Positions 9,678 through 18,689 of a stretch of DNA of 64,000 nucleotides are shown piece after piece (positions within the stretch are counted from its first letter, which is position 1; every line of letters begins with the position of its first letter). This DNA comes from Flavobacterium hankyongi (lineage in GTDB: Bacteria; Bacteroidota; Bacteroidia; Flavobacteriales; Flavobacteriaceae): the NCBI RefSeq assembly GCF_036840915.1, contig NZ_CP085725.1, positions 310,001 through 374,000 on the forward strand. The letters run 5' to 3'. Position numbers and translations under genes: made by a program. The notes below the pieces were generated by a model, which was given only the letters and a program-made list of their open reading frames with translations, was not told where the DNA came from and searched no databases.

Positions 9678-9715
9678 AATAATATATTTTGTGAAATTGT
9701 ATTGTTTTAACACCT

Positions 9716-9745
9716 CAAATATAGTTTCTATTGGGATTATACCAA
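9716..9745 (-). promoter_or_regulatory. fahA promoter
   Basis: On the minus strand a -33 TTG (9745-9743), exactly 19 bases, then the -7 box TATATTTG (9723-9716). This matches the Bacteroidota sigma factor consensus. It interleaves with the glyA promoter. Confidence 0.75.
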
Positions 9746-9763
9746 ACACTTTTCGTATTTTTG
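9731..9763 (+). promoter_or_regulatory. glyA promoter
   Basis: -33 TTG at 9731-9733 and -7 box TATTTTTG at 9756-9763, spaced by 22 bases. The predicted transcript would start about 20 bases before the ATG. Confidence 0.55.
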
Positions 9764-9790
9764 ACGACCATTTAACATAAAATAATTAAA

Positions 9791-11065
9791 ATGCAACGCG
9801 ACGAACAAATTTTTGATTTAATTCTTGACGAACAAGACAGACAAATTCATGGAATAGAGCTTATTGCTTCTGAGAATTTTGTTAGCGACCAAGTTATGGA
9901 AGCTGCTGGTTCTTGTTTAACAAATAAATATGCTGAAGGTTACCCAGGGAAAAGATACTATGGTGGATGTGAGGTAGTTGATATAGTTGAGCAAATTGCA
10001 ATCGATAGAGCTAAAGCTCTTTTTGGTGCCGAATATGTAAACGTGCAACCACATTCTGGTTCACAAGCTAATACTGCAGTTTTTGCTGCTTGCTTAAAGC
10101 CAGGGGATAAAATCTTAGGTTTCGATTTATCACATGGAGGGCATTTAACTCACGGATCGCCAGTAAATTTTTCAGGAAAATTATATAACCCTGTATTTTA
10201 TGGAGTAGATGCAGAAACCGGCGTTTTAAATTATGATAAAATTCAGGAGATAGCAACAAAAGAACAACCTAAAATGATTATTGCAGGTGCTTCGGCATAT
10301 TCTCGTGATATGGATTTTAAACGTTTTAGAGAAATTGCAGATTCAGTTGGAGCAATTTTAATCGCCGATATTTCTCATCCTGCTGGATTAATTGCAAAAG
10401 GATTAATGAATGATCCAATTCCTCATTGTCATATAGTAACAACAACTACACACAAGACATTACGTGGACCTCGTGGTGGAATGATCATGATGGGTAAAGA
10501 TTTTGAAAATCCATGGGGATTAACAACTCCTAAAGGTGAAATCAGAATGATGTCTCACGTTTTGGATATGTCTGTTTTTCCAGGAAATCAAGGTGGACCT
10601 TTAATGCATATTATTGCTGCTAAAGCAGTTGCATTTGGAGAGTGTTTGTCTGATGAATTTTTTACTTACGCTGTTCAGGTACAAAAAAATGCCAAAGCAA
10701 TGGCTGAAGCTTTTGTTAAGAGAGGTTATAATATCATTTCTGGTGGTACAGATAATCACATGATGTTAATTGATTTACGTAATAAAAACATTTCTGGTAA
10801 AGAAGCTGAAAACGCGTTGGTTAAAGCAGAAATTACAGTAAACAAGAACATGGTGCCTTTTGATGATAAATCACCATTTGTAACTTCTGGTATTCGTGTG
10901 GGTACTCCTGCTATTACCACTCGTGGTTTAGTAGAAGCGGATATGGAAACAGTTGTTGATTTGATTGACCGTGTTTTAATGAATCATACAAATGAAGAAG
11001 TATTAGAACAAGTTGCTGATGAGGTAAACGATATGATGAGTGAAAGAGCGATGTTTGTTTTCTAA
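9791..11065 (+). CDS. glyA: Serine hydroxymethyltransferase
   Basis: PLP enzyme that converts serine and tetrahydrofolate to glycine and 5,10-methylene-THF, the main entry of one-carbon units. 424 aa, a normal length. The PLP lysine is in [14 protein letters not shown], with the conserved ASENF near the N-terminus, [11 protein letters not shown] and HSGSQAN. Single-gene unit with its own promoter upstream and a strong terminator at 11088-11121. Confidence 0.98.
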   Translation: MQRDEQIFDLILDEQDRQIHGIELIASENFVSDQVMEAAGSCLTNKYAEGYPGKRYYGGCEVVDIVEQIAIDRAKALFGAEYVNVQPHSGSQANTAVFAACLKPGDKILGFDLSHGGHLTHGSPVNFSGKLYNPVFYGVDAETGVLNYDKIQEIATKEQPKMIIAGASAYSRDMDFKRFREIADSVGAILIADISHPAGLIAKGLMNDPIPHCHIVTTTTHKTLRGPRGGMIMMGKDFENPWGLTTPKGEIRMMSHVLDMSVFPGNQGGPLMHIIAAKAVAFGECLSDEFFTYAVQVQKNAKAMAEAFVKRGYNIISGGTDNHMMLIDLRNKNISGKEAENALVKAEITVNKNMVPFDDKSPFVTSGIRVGTPAITTRGLVEADMETVVDLIDRVLMNHTNEEVLEQVADEVNDMMSERAMFVF

Positions 11066-11087
11066 GAAAATAAAAAATCTTTATAAA

Positions 11088-11121
11088 AAAAATCCCACCT
11101 TGTAAAAGGTGGGATTTTTTT
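11088..11121. terminator. Terminator after glyA
   Basis: Stem AAAAATCCCACCTT / AAGGTGGGATTTTT around a short loop with flanking A and T runs, between convergent genes. Confidence 0.92.
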
Positions 11122-11127
11122 TATGTT

Positions 11128-12690
11128 TTATGGTAAATGCTGATACGCTCCTAAATCTGGTGTTGATGCTGGAGTTCTTGTGATGCCATCTGCATCAGTT
11201 GGAATTAAATATGTATTGTTCCCTTTTGCAATTGCAGCTGAACCTAAAAGGATTCGTAAATTATTTTTGTTTGTGTTTTTAAATTTTGGATCATTGGTGG
11301 TTTGATTATTACTAAACAAATTTGCATTACTCACATCCTTTAAAGGAGTATATAATGGGTTATTTCCAAACTGATTATTTATATCATTGAATTTGATAAG
11401 TGTATTTTGGATAGAATAGTTAAAAGATTTAAGAGTATTCTTGTTTAACCCAAGCTCTATATTATTTGGTCCAAAAATGATACTATTTCTAATATTGGCC
11501 TGTACCAAATCGGCTATGAAAAGAGTTTCGCCATCATTATAGGTATTGTCTAATAAAACAGTTGGAGATTGTCTTGAACTTCCTGACCAATAATTGGCAA
11601 ACGTACAATGAGTGAAGTCATAATTTCCTCCAAGAGTACAAGCTAAAGCATATTGTCCCGCTTTACTAATTACAATGTTTCTACCATTTATTTTACCTGT
11701 GCGAGCTAAAATTCCCGCTACAGATGAGTTGTAAATCTGTGTGTTTTCAATTTCAACTGTAGTTCCGTCATTATTTTGAACGAATAAACCAACAGTTGCG
11801 TTTTTGATTGTTAAATTTTTAAAACGATTATTAGTACTTCCGTCAGTTAGTATAATAGAAAACCATTGTCCAGGAACATCTGCAAAGCCTGGCTCTAAAC
11901 GATCTCCTTCAAAAATAACTTCTTTCTCTAATGCAGTCGTAGTTGATTGTGCACCGTTTACATGAATACTAGCATTATCGGCTACTATTATACCCGATTC
12001 ACTGTGGAAATATACTCTTGCACCAGGGTCAATTTCTAAAATTTTATTATTTGGGACTGTTGGGAAACCATAAATAACATATGGTTTTGTATTGTTGAAG
12101 TGGAGTTCGTTACCGTTTATAGGGTCACTTTCGTCTAAAGAAAAAGAAGTAAGTCTTGGATTGGTTGATGAAAGGGGAAGACCTTCGTAAGTATATGAAT
12201 TGTCAGGATTTTGCGTTCTTTGTGGATAAATGAAATAAGCATCTTGAATTAATGTTACTAAATCAACACTTTGCTGATTAGTTCCTCCATCAAATAAAAT
12301 TTTATCAGTGTATAAAAAATCTGTAGGATTAGCGTCAGCAATACCAGCAGTTGCTTCAATAAAAACATACATACTATCTTTTGCTAAAAGTTCAACATTT
12401 TCAAAATGTTTTCCTTTCCCATCTCTCCCAGACATTCCATCAACCATTATTCTGTATTTAGAATTATCCCCTTTTCCAAGAGTAATTGATGGTATATGAA
12501 TGTCGTCATTACTTCTGTTATATACTTTTAAAGTGTAAGTACTCGAGCTAGTATTAGTAAAAACAGTGTCTAAATAAACTGTGGTCTTAGAAAACTCAAG
12601 TTGTCCATTGCTGGGTTTAGTGTCAAAATCTTTTCGACAAGAAGTTAGTGATAAAAAAGTGACAACTATAAGTAATATTGAGTAACGCAT
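11128..12690 (-). CDS. Lipoprotein with right-handed beta-helix
   Basis: A 520-residue lipoprotein: signal MRYSILLIVVTFLSLTSC with lipobox Cys at 18. The N-terminal 200 residues hold an Ig-like region (STYTLKVYNRSNDDIHIPSI). From about residue 210 there are parallel beta-helix rungs (NRFKNLTIKNATVGLFVQ, IENTQIYNSSVAGILAR) and the end matches the choice-of-anchor Q type ending (TPDLGAYQ). A surface or periplasmic carbohydrate-binding or structural role is typical of the fold; the substrate is unknown. Convergent with glyA. Confidence 0.75.
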   Translation of the reverse strand: MRYSILLIVVTFLSLTSCRKDFDTKPSNGQLEFSKTTVYLDTVFTNTSSSTYTLKVYNRSNDDIHIPSITLGKGDNSKYRIMVDGMSGRDGKGKHFENVELLAKDSMYVFIEATAGIADANPTDFLYTDKILFDGGTNQQSVDLVTLIQDAYFIYPQRTQNPDNSYTYEGLPLSSTNPRLTSFSLDESDPINGNELHFNNTKPYVIYGFPTVPNNKILEIDPGARVYFHSESGIIVADNASIHVNGAQSTTTALEKEVIFEGDRLEPGFADVPGQWFSIILTDGSTNNRFKNLTIKNATVGLFVQNNDGTTVEIENTQIYNSSVAGILARTGKINGRNIVISKAGQYALACTLGGNYDFTHCTFANYWSGSSRQSPTVLLDNTYNDGETLFIADLVQANIRNSIIFGPNNIELGLNKNTLKSFNYSIQNTLIKFNDINNQFGNNPLYTPLKDVSNANLFSNNQTTNDPKFKNTNKNNLRILLGSAAIAKGNNTYLIPTDADGITRTPASTPDLGAYQHLP

Positions 12691-12807
12691 TTAGGTTTAA
12701 TTTTTGATAAAAATAAGCAAAATGTTTTAACGAGTAAAAAATGTTTTTATTCTTTAAAAAGTCTGTTAATACTATTTTTTGTAAATTTGGGATACTAAAT
12801 TTTTACT

Positions 12808-13233
12808 ATGTCCTTTGATAAAGAAAAGGTTTTAAACCAATTTAACCTCATGTGTCAAAATACCTTGATGCAAACCCTTAAGATTGAATTTATTGATGTT
12901 GGTCCCGATTTTTTAAAAGCCAAAATGCCTGTAAACTCTAGTGTCCATCAGCCAATGGGATTGTTACACGGTGGAGCTACAGTAGCTTTAGCAGAAAGTG
13001 TAGGAAGTGCTGCATCAATTATGTTTATCGATAAAGAAAATGAAGAGGTTAGAGGAATTGAAATTTCTGCTAATCATGTAAAAAGCAAGCGTTCAGGAGA
13101 AGTTTTTGCAACAGCAAAAATGATTCATAAAGGACGTTTAGTTCATTTATGGGAGATAAAAATTGTTGATGAAAATGACACAATGATTTCACTTTGTAAA
13201 TTAACAAACATTGTATTGCCATTAAAAAAATAG
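12808..13233 (+). CDS. PaaI-type hotdog thioesterase (candidate DHNA-CoA thioesterase)
   Basis: A 141-residue hotdog-fold acyl-CoA thioesterase. The family core is visible in HQPMGLLHGGATVALAESVGS (hotdog helix with catalytic-type Glu in ALAES) and GIEISANHVKSKRSG. It starts three bases before an isochorismate synthase gene, so a role as the 1,4-dihydroxy-2-naphthoyl-CoA thioesterase of menaquinone synthesis is likely, by context. A weak -7 box TAAATTTG is at 12782-12789. Confidence 0.85.
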   Translation: MSFDKEKVLNQFNLMCQNTLMQTLKIEFIDVGPDFLKAKMPVNSSVHQPMGLLHGGATVALAESVGSAASIMFIDKENEEVRGIEISANHVKSKRSGEVFATAKMIHKGRLVHLWEIKIVDENDTMISLCKLTNIVLPLKK

Positions 13234-13235
13234 TC

Positions 13236-14294
13236 ATGAGTCCTATTTTTGAGAAAGTAAAATTGCATAGTAAGGAAAACTTACCTTTTGTTATTTACCG
13301 TAAACCCAATTCTAGAACAATTATTGGAGTTTTTCAGGTAAATGACCACTTGTATTTTTCTGAAAACTTTAAAGAGGAAGCTTTTATATTTTCATCATTT
13401 TTAGGTGATAAGCCAATAGTTTTTCCAATTGAACATTCTGAAGTTAAGTTTGCTGCTCCTCATTTAGTAGATGGTAACGATGAAAAAAATCTTCAGACAA
13501 AAACTAATGAAGCAGAGAGAGAAAAGTTTATTAGTTTGGTTCAAAGTGGAATAAATGCTATTAATGAAGGAACTTTTAGAAAAGTTGTATTGTCAAGAGT
13601 AGAAGCAGTTGATGTTCCCAATTTTGATATAGAAGTAGTTTTCGAAAGAATGCTTCAGCATTATTCCACGGCATTTTGTTATTGTTGGTATCATCCAAAA
13701 ATAGGAATGTGGATGGGAGCAACACCAGAAAGATTGTTACAAGCCAAAGAAAAAAGTTTTAACACCATGTCGCTTGCAGGAACTCAGACTTTTCAAGGAA
13801 ATGATGTGGTATCCTGGAAGAACAAAGAACGTGAAGAGCAAGAATTTGTGACTAGTTTTATTGTCGAAAACCTAAAAAATCAAGCTTCAGATGTTCAATT
13901 ATCAACACCTTATACAACAAGAGCTGGAAACTTACTACATATAAGAACAGATATTGAAGGAACATTAAATGAAGATTCAAATCTTAAAAATGTTATCGAT
14001 ATATTACATCCAACACCAGCGGTTTGTGGTTTGCCAAAAAATATCGCCCGTGATTTTATACTTAAAAATGAAGGCTATGATAGAGAGTTTTACTCCGGCT
14101 TTTTAGGGGAATTGAACTTAAATATAAATACCAATGAGCATGAAACTGATCTATATGTCAATTTAAGATGTATGAAAGTAGGCGATAAGGTAGCTCAAAT
14201 CTATGTTGGTGGAGGAATTACAAAAGACAGTAATCCGGAAGCCGAATGGGAAGAAACAGTAAACAAAACCAAAACTATGAAGCGAATTTTGTAA
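13236..14294 (+). CDS. menF: Isochorismate synthase (menaquinone pathway)
   Basis: Chorismate-binding enzyme, 352 aa, converting chorismate to isochorismate, the first committed step to menaquinone. Motifs: FRKVVLSR, GATPERLL, SLAGTQTFQG, LHPTPAVCGLPK and YSGFLGE. Anthranilate and aminodeoxychorismate synthases share this fold; the short length and the missing N-terminal TrpE part favour isochorismate synthase. It follows the thioesterase by 2 bp and precedes bshB1 by 30 bp. The operon mixes menaquinone and bacillithiol genes. Confidence 0.88.
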   Translation: MSPIFEKVKLHSKENLPFVIYRKPNSRTIIGVFQVNDHLYFSENFKEEAFIFSSFLGDKPIVFPIEHSEVKFAAPHLVDGNDEKNLQTKTNEAEREKFISLVQSGINAINEGTFRKVVLSRVEAVDVPNFDIEVVFERMLQHYSTAFCYCWYHPKIGMWMGATPERLLQAKEKSFNTMSLAGTQTFQGNDVVSWKNKEREEQEFVTSFIVENLKNQASDVQLSTPYTTRAGNLLHIRTDIEGTLNEDSNLKNVIDILHPTPAVCGLPKNIARDFILKNEGYDREFYSGFLGELNLNINTNEHETDLYVNLRCMKVGDKVAQIYVGGGITKDSNPEAEWEETVNKTKTMKRIL

Positions 14295-14324
14295 TTTGCT
14301 TTTATATTATCAAATAAAATATTT

Positions 14325-15041
14325 ATGAAGCTTGATATACTCGCTTTTGGCGCACATCCTGATGATGTCGAATTGGGTTGTGCAGCCACAATTGCTAAAG
14401 AAATTTCACTTGGGAAAACAGTAGGAATTATAGATTTAACTAGAGGAGAACTTGGCACACGAGGTTCGGCAGAAATTAGAGATGTCGAAGCTGATAGAGC
14501 TGCTAAGATTTTAAATGTTTCTGTTAGGGAAAATCTGAGTTTTAGAGATGGCTTTTTTAAAAATGACGAAAAGCATCAATTGGAAGTTATTCGAATGATT
14601 CGAAAATACAAGCCAGAAATTGTTTTATGTAATGCCATTGATGATAGACACATTGATCATGGTAAAGGAAGTAAATTAGTTTCTGATGCTTGTTTCTTGT
14701 CTGGATTGCCTAAAATTGAAACTAGCTTTAATGGAAGCATTCAAGAAGCTTGGAGGCCTAAACATGTCTATCATTACATTCAGTGGAAAAACATAGAACC
14801 AGATTTCGTAGTTGATGTTACTGGTTTTATGGATGTTAAAATGAAGGCAATTTTAGCTTATGATTCTCAGTTTTATAATCCAGATACTAATGAGCCAGAA
14901 ACTCCAATAACATCTAAAAACTTTTTGGATAGCGTAAAATACAGAGCTCAAGACCTTGGAAGATTAATTGGAACCGATTTTGCAGAAGGTTTTACTACAG
15001 AAAGGTATTTGGCAGTCAGTAGCTTAACAGATTTGAAGTAA
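14325..15041 (+). CDS. bshB1: Bacillithiol biosynthesis deacetylase BshB1
   Basis: Zinc deacetylase that removes the acetyl group from GlcNAc-malate in bacillithiol synthesis. 238 aa. LmbE-fold motifs: AHPDDVELGC near the N-terminus (zinc ligands H and D) and DDRHIDHGKG (third His) in the middle. The sequence resembles BshB1 more than the relaxed BshB2. Together with ytxJ this shows the cell uses bacillithiol as its low-molecular-weight thiol. Confidence 0.93.
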   Translation: MKLDILAFGAHPDDVELGCAATIAKEISLGKTVGIIDLTRGELGTRGSAEIRDVEADRAAKILNVSVRENLSFRDGFFKNDEKHQLEVIRMIRKYKPEIVLCNAIDDRHIDHGKGSKLVSDACFLSGLPKIETSFNGSIQEAWRPKHVYHYIQWKNIEPDFVVDVTGFMDVKMKAILAYDSQFYNPDTNEPETPITSKNFLDSVKYRAQDLGRLIGTDFAEGFTTERYLAVSSLTDLK

Positions 15042-15058
15042 ATTTTTGTAAAAAACTT

Positions 15059-15088
15059 TTGCAGAACTCAAGTTTTACTATATATTTG
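15059..15088 (+). promoter_or_regulatory. tRNA-His promoter
   Basis: TTG at 15059-15061, exactly 19 bases, then TATATTTG at 15081-15088, 34 bases upstream of the tRNA. The same layout is seen for tRNA-Arg. Confidence 0.85.
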
Positions 15089-15122
15089 CACTCGCAAAAG
15101 AGATTTTGCATTTCGATTAAAT

Positions 15123-15200
<78 letters not shown>

Positions 15201-15201
15201 G

Positions 15202-15233
15202 AAAAAAGCCCTGAAGTAATTCAGGGCTTTTTT
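15202..15233 (+). terminator. tRNA-His terminator
   Basis: Stem of 14 bp (AAAAAAGCCCTGAA with its complement) around a GTAA loop, two bases after the encoded CCA. It is near-identical to the one at 15413-15442. Confidence 0.92.
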
Positions 15234-15236
15234 GTT

Positions 15237-15412
15237 ATTAGAAGTATTGACAATTTTTATATTAGTCATGCATTATTATATTAGCAATATTCAAAATATT
15301 TCTTCAGGATTAAATAAGAAAAAATTATAATCTTGGTTTTTCATCTATTTGGGGACAAGTAGAAAAATATCTCATACTGTAGAGGTGGTAAATTATAGGA
15401 AATTTTCACAAC
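15237..15412. other. Gene-free stretch between two near-identical terminators
   Basis: AT-rich DNA without a convincing gene or tRNA. Because a second copy of the tRNA terminator follows, this could be the site of a lost gene, but no recognisable remnant is seen. Confidence 0.4.
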
Positions 15413-15442
15413 AAAAAGCCCTGAAGAAATTCAGGGCTTTTT
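15413..15442. terminator. Second copy of the tRNA-His terminator
   Basis: AAAAAGCCCTGAA, loop GAAA, and the complement, followed by a T-run. Only one loop base differs from the first copy. Confidence 0.85.
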
Positions 15443-15460
15443 TTTTATTTATAATATTTT

Positions 15461-15540
15461 GCACAAGGGATAGGAGCAGTCTCGTTATGTATAACGAGAT
15501 AGCGCGAATAGCCCGACGGCTGCCTGAGCAGCCGATGTGC
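15461..15540. repeat. GC-rich element with three-way-junction folding potential
   Basis: Outer stem GCACA / TGTGC (15461-15465 with 15536-15540), then an arm closed by GGGATA / TAGCCC carrying a perfect 9-bp hairpin TCTCGTTAT-GT-ATAACGAGA at 15480-15499, and a second hairpin CGGCTGC-CTGA-GCAGCCG. It ends 14 bp before the M28 peptidase stop codon. Could be a dispersed repeat or a small structured RNA. Confidence 0.6.
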
Positions 15541-15554
15541 CATTATTATTTTGA

Positions 15555-16613
15555 TTAATTTCCTGATTTATCTACAACAGGTCTTTCTTTGCGATTAGCC
15601 AATTCCCAAGCAATAGCAAAAGCTAATTGTGTTCTTTTAGCCAATGCATCGTATTCTATTTTACTAGGCTCATCTGTTGGCTGATGATAATCTTCGTGAG
15701 TACCATTAAATAAGAACACAGCAGGAATGTTATGTTTAGCAAAGTTGTAGTGATCTGAACGGTAGTAGAAACGATTAGGGTCGTTACGATCGTTGTATTT
15801 GTAGTCTAAATTAAGATTTACAAATTTTTTGTTGGCAGCTTCTGTAATATTATAAAGATCAGATGAAAGATAATCAGAACCAATTATATAAACATAATTG
15901 TTGCTGTCTTTGTGAAACTCGTCGCGACGACCAATCATATCAATATTGATGTCTGTGATTGTTTTTGCTAAGGGAAATAAAGGATTTTCTGTATAGAAAC
16001 GAGAACCGTGTAATCCATGTTCTTCACCAGTTACGTGTAAGAATAAAATTGAACGTTTAGAACCTTTCCCTTCGTTTTTAGCTTGCTGAAATGCTTGTGC
16101 TATTTCCAATAGAGCAACAGTTCCTGATCCGTCATCATCGGCACCATTATATATTTCACCATTTTTCATTCCTACATGGTCATAATGGGCAGAAACAACT
16201 AATATTTCATTGGGTTTTTCAGATCCTTCTATAAATGCCCAAATGTTCTCGGAATTGTTTAATTTAGGAGAAAATCCTTTAGCCATAAATTCTGATGGTA
16301 CTTTTTGATACCAATCTTTAGCTGTCTTAGGAAACGAAACCCCGTTTTTAATGTATTGTTCAATAAGATATTTACCTGCTTTTTTTTGACCTTCTTCACC
16401 AGTATTACGTCCTTGCATTTCGTCAGAAGCAACAATGTAAAGATGCGTTTTTAAATCATCAGAAGTAATGGTTTTTATGTACTTCTCAACATCTGTACTG
16501 TTTGATTCTAGCGAAACACTAGTAGAAGTTGTCATGCTTGCGGTCGATTTTTGACTCGTGCAACTAGTAAATGTAGCAAGGGCTAAGGTTAAAATGGCAA
16601 TTTGGTTTTTCAT
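15555..16613 (-). CDS. M28 family zinc aminopeptidase (lipoprotein)
   Basis: A 352-residue exported metallopeptidase. Signal with lipobox-like LATFTSC at residue 18. The two-zinc site is visible: AHYDHVG, YNGADDDGSG, TGEEHGLHGS (catalytic Glu pair), NIDMIGR and EDYHQPTDE. It likely trims peptides in the periplasm or at the cell surface. Monocistronic, its 3' end abutting the GC-rich element at 15461-15540. Confidence 0.92.
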   Translation of the reverse strand: MKNQIAILTLALATFTSCTSQKSTASMTTSTSVSLESNSTDVEKYIKTITSDDLKTHLYIVASDEMQGRNTGEEGQKKAGKYLIEQYIKNGVSFPKTAKDWYQKVPSEFMAKGFSPKLNNSENIWAFIEGSEKPNEILVVSAHYDHVGMKNGEIYNGADDDGSGTVALLEIAQAFQQAKNEGKGSKRSILFLHVTGEEHGLHGSRFYTENPLFPLAKTITDINIDMIGRRDEFHKDSNNYVYIIGSDYLSSDLYNITEAANKKFVNLNLDYKYNDRNDPNRFYYRSDHYNFAKHNIPAVFLFNGTHEDYHQPTDEPSKIEYDALAKRTQLAFAIAWELANRKERPVVDKSGN

Positions 16614-16673
16614 AATTTAATAATTGGTAAACGAATTTAGCCAATACAATATTATTACCAAATTTTATTAGAA

Positions 16674-17636
16674 TTAATTAACATTTAAAATGCTGTAAGC
16701 TAATAAAAGAATTAGAAAAATCTCCATTAAAAAGAAATTAATAAAAAATATAAAACTTGCTTTTAGCCTTGAAACGAATTTCTTTTCTTCATAAAATCGG
16801 CTGTGTGATCTGAAAAAATAAAATATCCACCAGAAAAACATTGCAGTTCCAACAAGTCCAATTATCGCATCAGTATTAATGTAATTTTCAACAAAACCCA
16901 GCATCCAATTTAACAACAGGAATATAGTAAACGACAATAAAATCATGGAAAAATAATGTAGAGTAAAAACACCGTGTTCATAATAATACCAACGTTTTTT
17001 GTTATGAAATAACCAAATTGTAAAAGCAAAAACAGGCATGAACAAGAAAATCACCTTGGGTAAATTGTGAAATAAAGATTCAACAAATTTTTCTTGAAAC
17101 TCTTCCCAAGTATTGTGCTCATTTATACTTGCAATTTTTCTACCAACCCAACGCTCAATCGAAGAGGATTTTTCTTTTTCAGGAAGTGTGTTTTGTAAGG
17201 AGTCATAAGCTGCAACCGACTTAAAATCTCCTATTAATGTTTTAGATGAAATTTCTTCTTCTTTACTTTGTATATATTTTTCTGAATCTCTAACCTTTTT
17301 CTCTTCCTTATGGTTGGTAATATTGGTTAATGTTGGTAATAAAAAAAAAGTAACAAAACTAATGAAAATATAAAGTCTTACTGGTTGAACATATGTTTGT
17401 CGCTTTCCCGAAAGGTACTCTTTGGTTAATTTTGCAGGATAGAAAAGTAAATACTTGATGGTTTTCCAAAAGGAACTTTCATAATGAGTAAAATCTTCAA
17501 AGAAATGTGTAAACAAAAAATGGAAAGATTCTTTGGTATGTTTATTTTCTTGTCCACAATTAGGACAAAACCTTTTTTCAACTACATAATTGCAGTTCAA
17601 ACAAGTCATATCCTTACGTAATTCATGATGTCCCAT
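16674..17636 (-). CDS. DUF3667 zinc-ribbon membrane protein
   Basis: A 320-residue protein with an N-terminal zinc ribbon (CLNCNYVVEKRFCPNCGQ, two CxxC) and the DUF3667 core ESFHFLFTHFFEDFTHYESSFWKT, then YPAKLTKEYLSGKRQTYVQPVRLYIF. Four or more membrane segments: about 90-105, 195-210, 225-245 and 255-315. Function unknown. It is 6 bp after rluD on the same strand, so it is likely in the PASTA-rluD operon. Confidence 0.85.
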   Translation of the reverse strand: MGHHELRKDMTCLNCNYVVEKRFCPNCGQENKHTKESFHFLFTHFFEDFTHYESSFWKTIKYLLFYPAKLTKEYLSGKRQTYVQPVRLYIFISFVTFFLLPTLTNITNHKEEKKVRDSEKYIQSKEEEISSKTLIGDFKSVAAYDSLQNTLPEKEKSSSIERWVGRKIASINEHNTWEEFQEKFVESLFHNLPKVIFLFMPVFAFTIWLFHNKKRWYYYEHGVFTLHYFSMILLSFTIFLLLNWMLGFVENYINTDAIIGLVGTAMFFWWIFYFFRSHSRFYEEKKFVSRLKASFIFFINFFLMEIFLILLLAYSILNVN

Positions 17637-17642
17637 TAGTAA

Positions 17643-18689
17643 TTAATCTTCAGGTTGATCAAATATATGCGATTTAGAATAATTTCGCCACTTTTCTATA
17701 CACTCTTTCATGTCATCTGGAATTTCTGTATCAAAACGCATGTATTCCTTAGTGACAGGATGTTCAAAACCAAGTGTTTTTGCATGTAGTGCTTGGCGTG
17801 GTAATATTTTAAAACAATTTTCTACAAACTGCTTGTATTTTGTAAAAGTTGTTCCTTTTAAAATCAAGTGACCACCATATCTTTCATCATTAAATAACGG
17901 ATGTCCAATATATTTCATGTGAGCTCTAATTTGATGCGTTCTACCAGTTTCTAAAATACAAGAAACTACAGTGACATAACCAAATCTTTCTAAAACTTTA
18001 TAATGTGTTATTGCTGGTTTCCCAATGTTAGGATCTGCATATACCGCCATCTGCATTCTGTCAACAGCATGACGTGCTAAGTTTCCTTCTATTGTTCCTT
18101 CATCTTCTTTTACATTTCCCCAAACAATAGCAATATATTCTCGCTCAGTAGTTTTATCTTCAAATTGTTTTGCTAAATATGTCATTGCAGACTCCGTTTT
18201 TGCAATAACTAATAGGCCCGAAGTATTTTTATCTATTCTGTGAACTAAACCAGGACGCTCACTGCTGTTCATTGGTAAGTTATCAAAATGATAAGCAAGT
18301 GCATTGACTAATGTACCCGTATAATTTCCGTGTCCAGGATGAACTACTAAACCAACAGGTTTATTAATAACAAGTAATGCATCGTCTTCGTAAACGATGT
18401 CTAAAGGAATGTTTTCGGGAATAATATGATTTTCAAACGGAGGGTGTGAAAGCATTACCTTTATCTCATCAAAAGGTTTTACTTTATAATTTGATTTTAC
18501 AGGAATTCCGTTAGCAAAAATATTACCTCTTTCTGCGGCTTGTTGAATTTTATTGCGTGTTGCATTTTCGATAAGTTGCATCAAAAACTTATCTACACGT
18601 AAAATCGATTGACCTTTAGGTGAAATAAATTTGTAATGCTCGTATAACTCGTCGTCTAATTCTTCGTTTTCAAAAACTTCCTGACTCAT
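17643..18689 (-). CDS. rluD: RluD-type 23S rRNA pseudouridine synthase
   Basis: Makes pseudouridine in the 23S rRNA helix 69 loop in the family's type member. 348 aa: N-terminal S4 domain (VDKFLMQLIENATRNKIQQAAERG), then the RluA-type catalytic domain with HRIDKNTSGLLVIAKT, where the Asp is the nucleophile, and GRTHQIRAHM. Its ATG shares the A of the upstream stop (TAATG), so it is translationally coupled to the PASTA gene. Confidence 0.93.
   Translation of the reverse strand: MSQEVFENEELDDELYEHYKFISPKGQSILRVDKFLMQLIENATRNKIQQAAERGNIFANGIPVKSNYKVKPFDEIKVMLSHPPFENHIIPENIPLDIVYEDDALLVINKPVGLVVHPGHGNYTGTLVNALAYHFDNLPMNSSERPGLVHRIDKNTSGLLVIAKTESAMTYLAKQFEDKTTEREYIAIVWGNVKEDEGTIEGNLARHAVDRMQMAVYADPNIGKPAITHYKVLERFGYVTVVSCILETGRTHQIRAHMKYIGHPLFNDERYGGHLILKGTTFTKYKQFVENCFKILPRQALHAKTLGFEHPVTKEYMRFDTEIPDDMKECIEKWRNYSKSHIFDQPED

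Noticed and set aside
15349..15558. Plus-strand frame of 69 codons
   Set aside because: It runs through a terminator hairpin and the GC-rich element, with no family resemblance.
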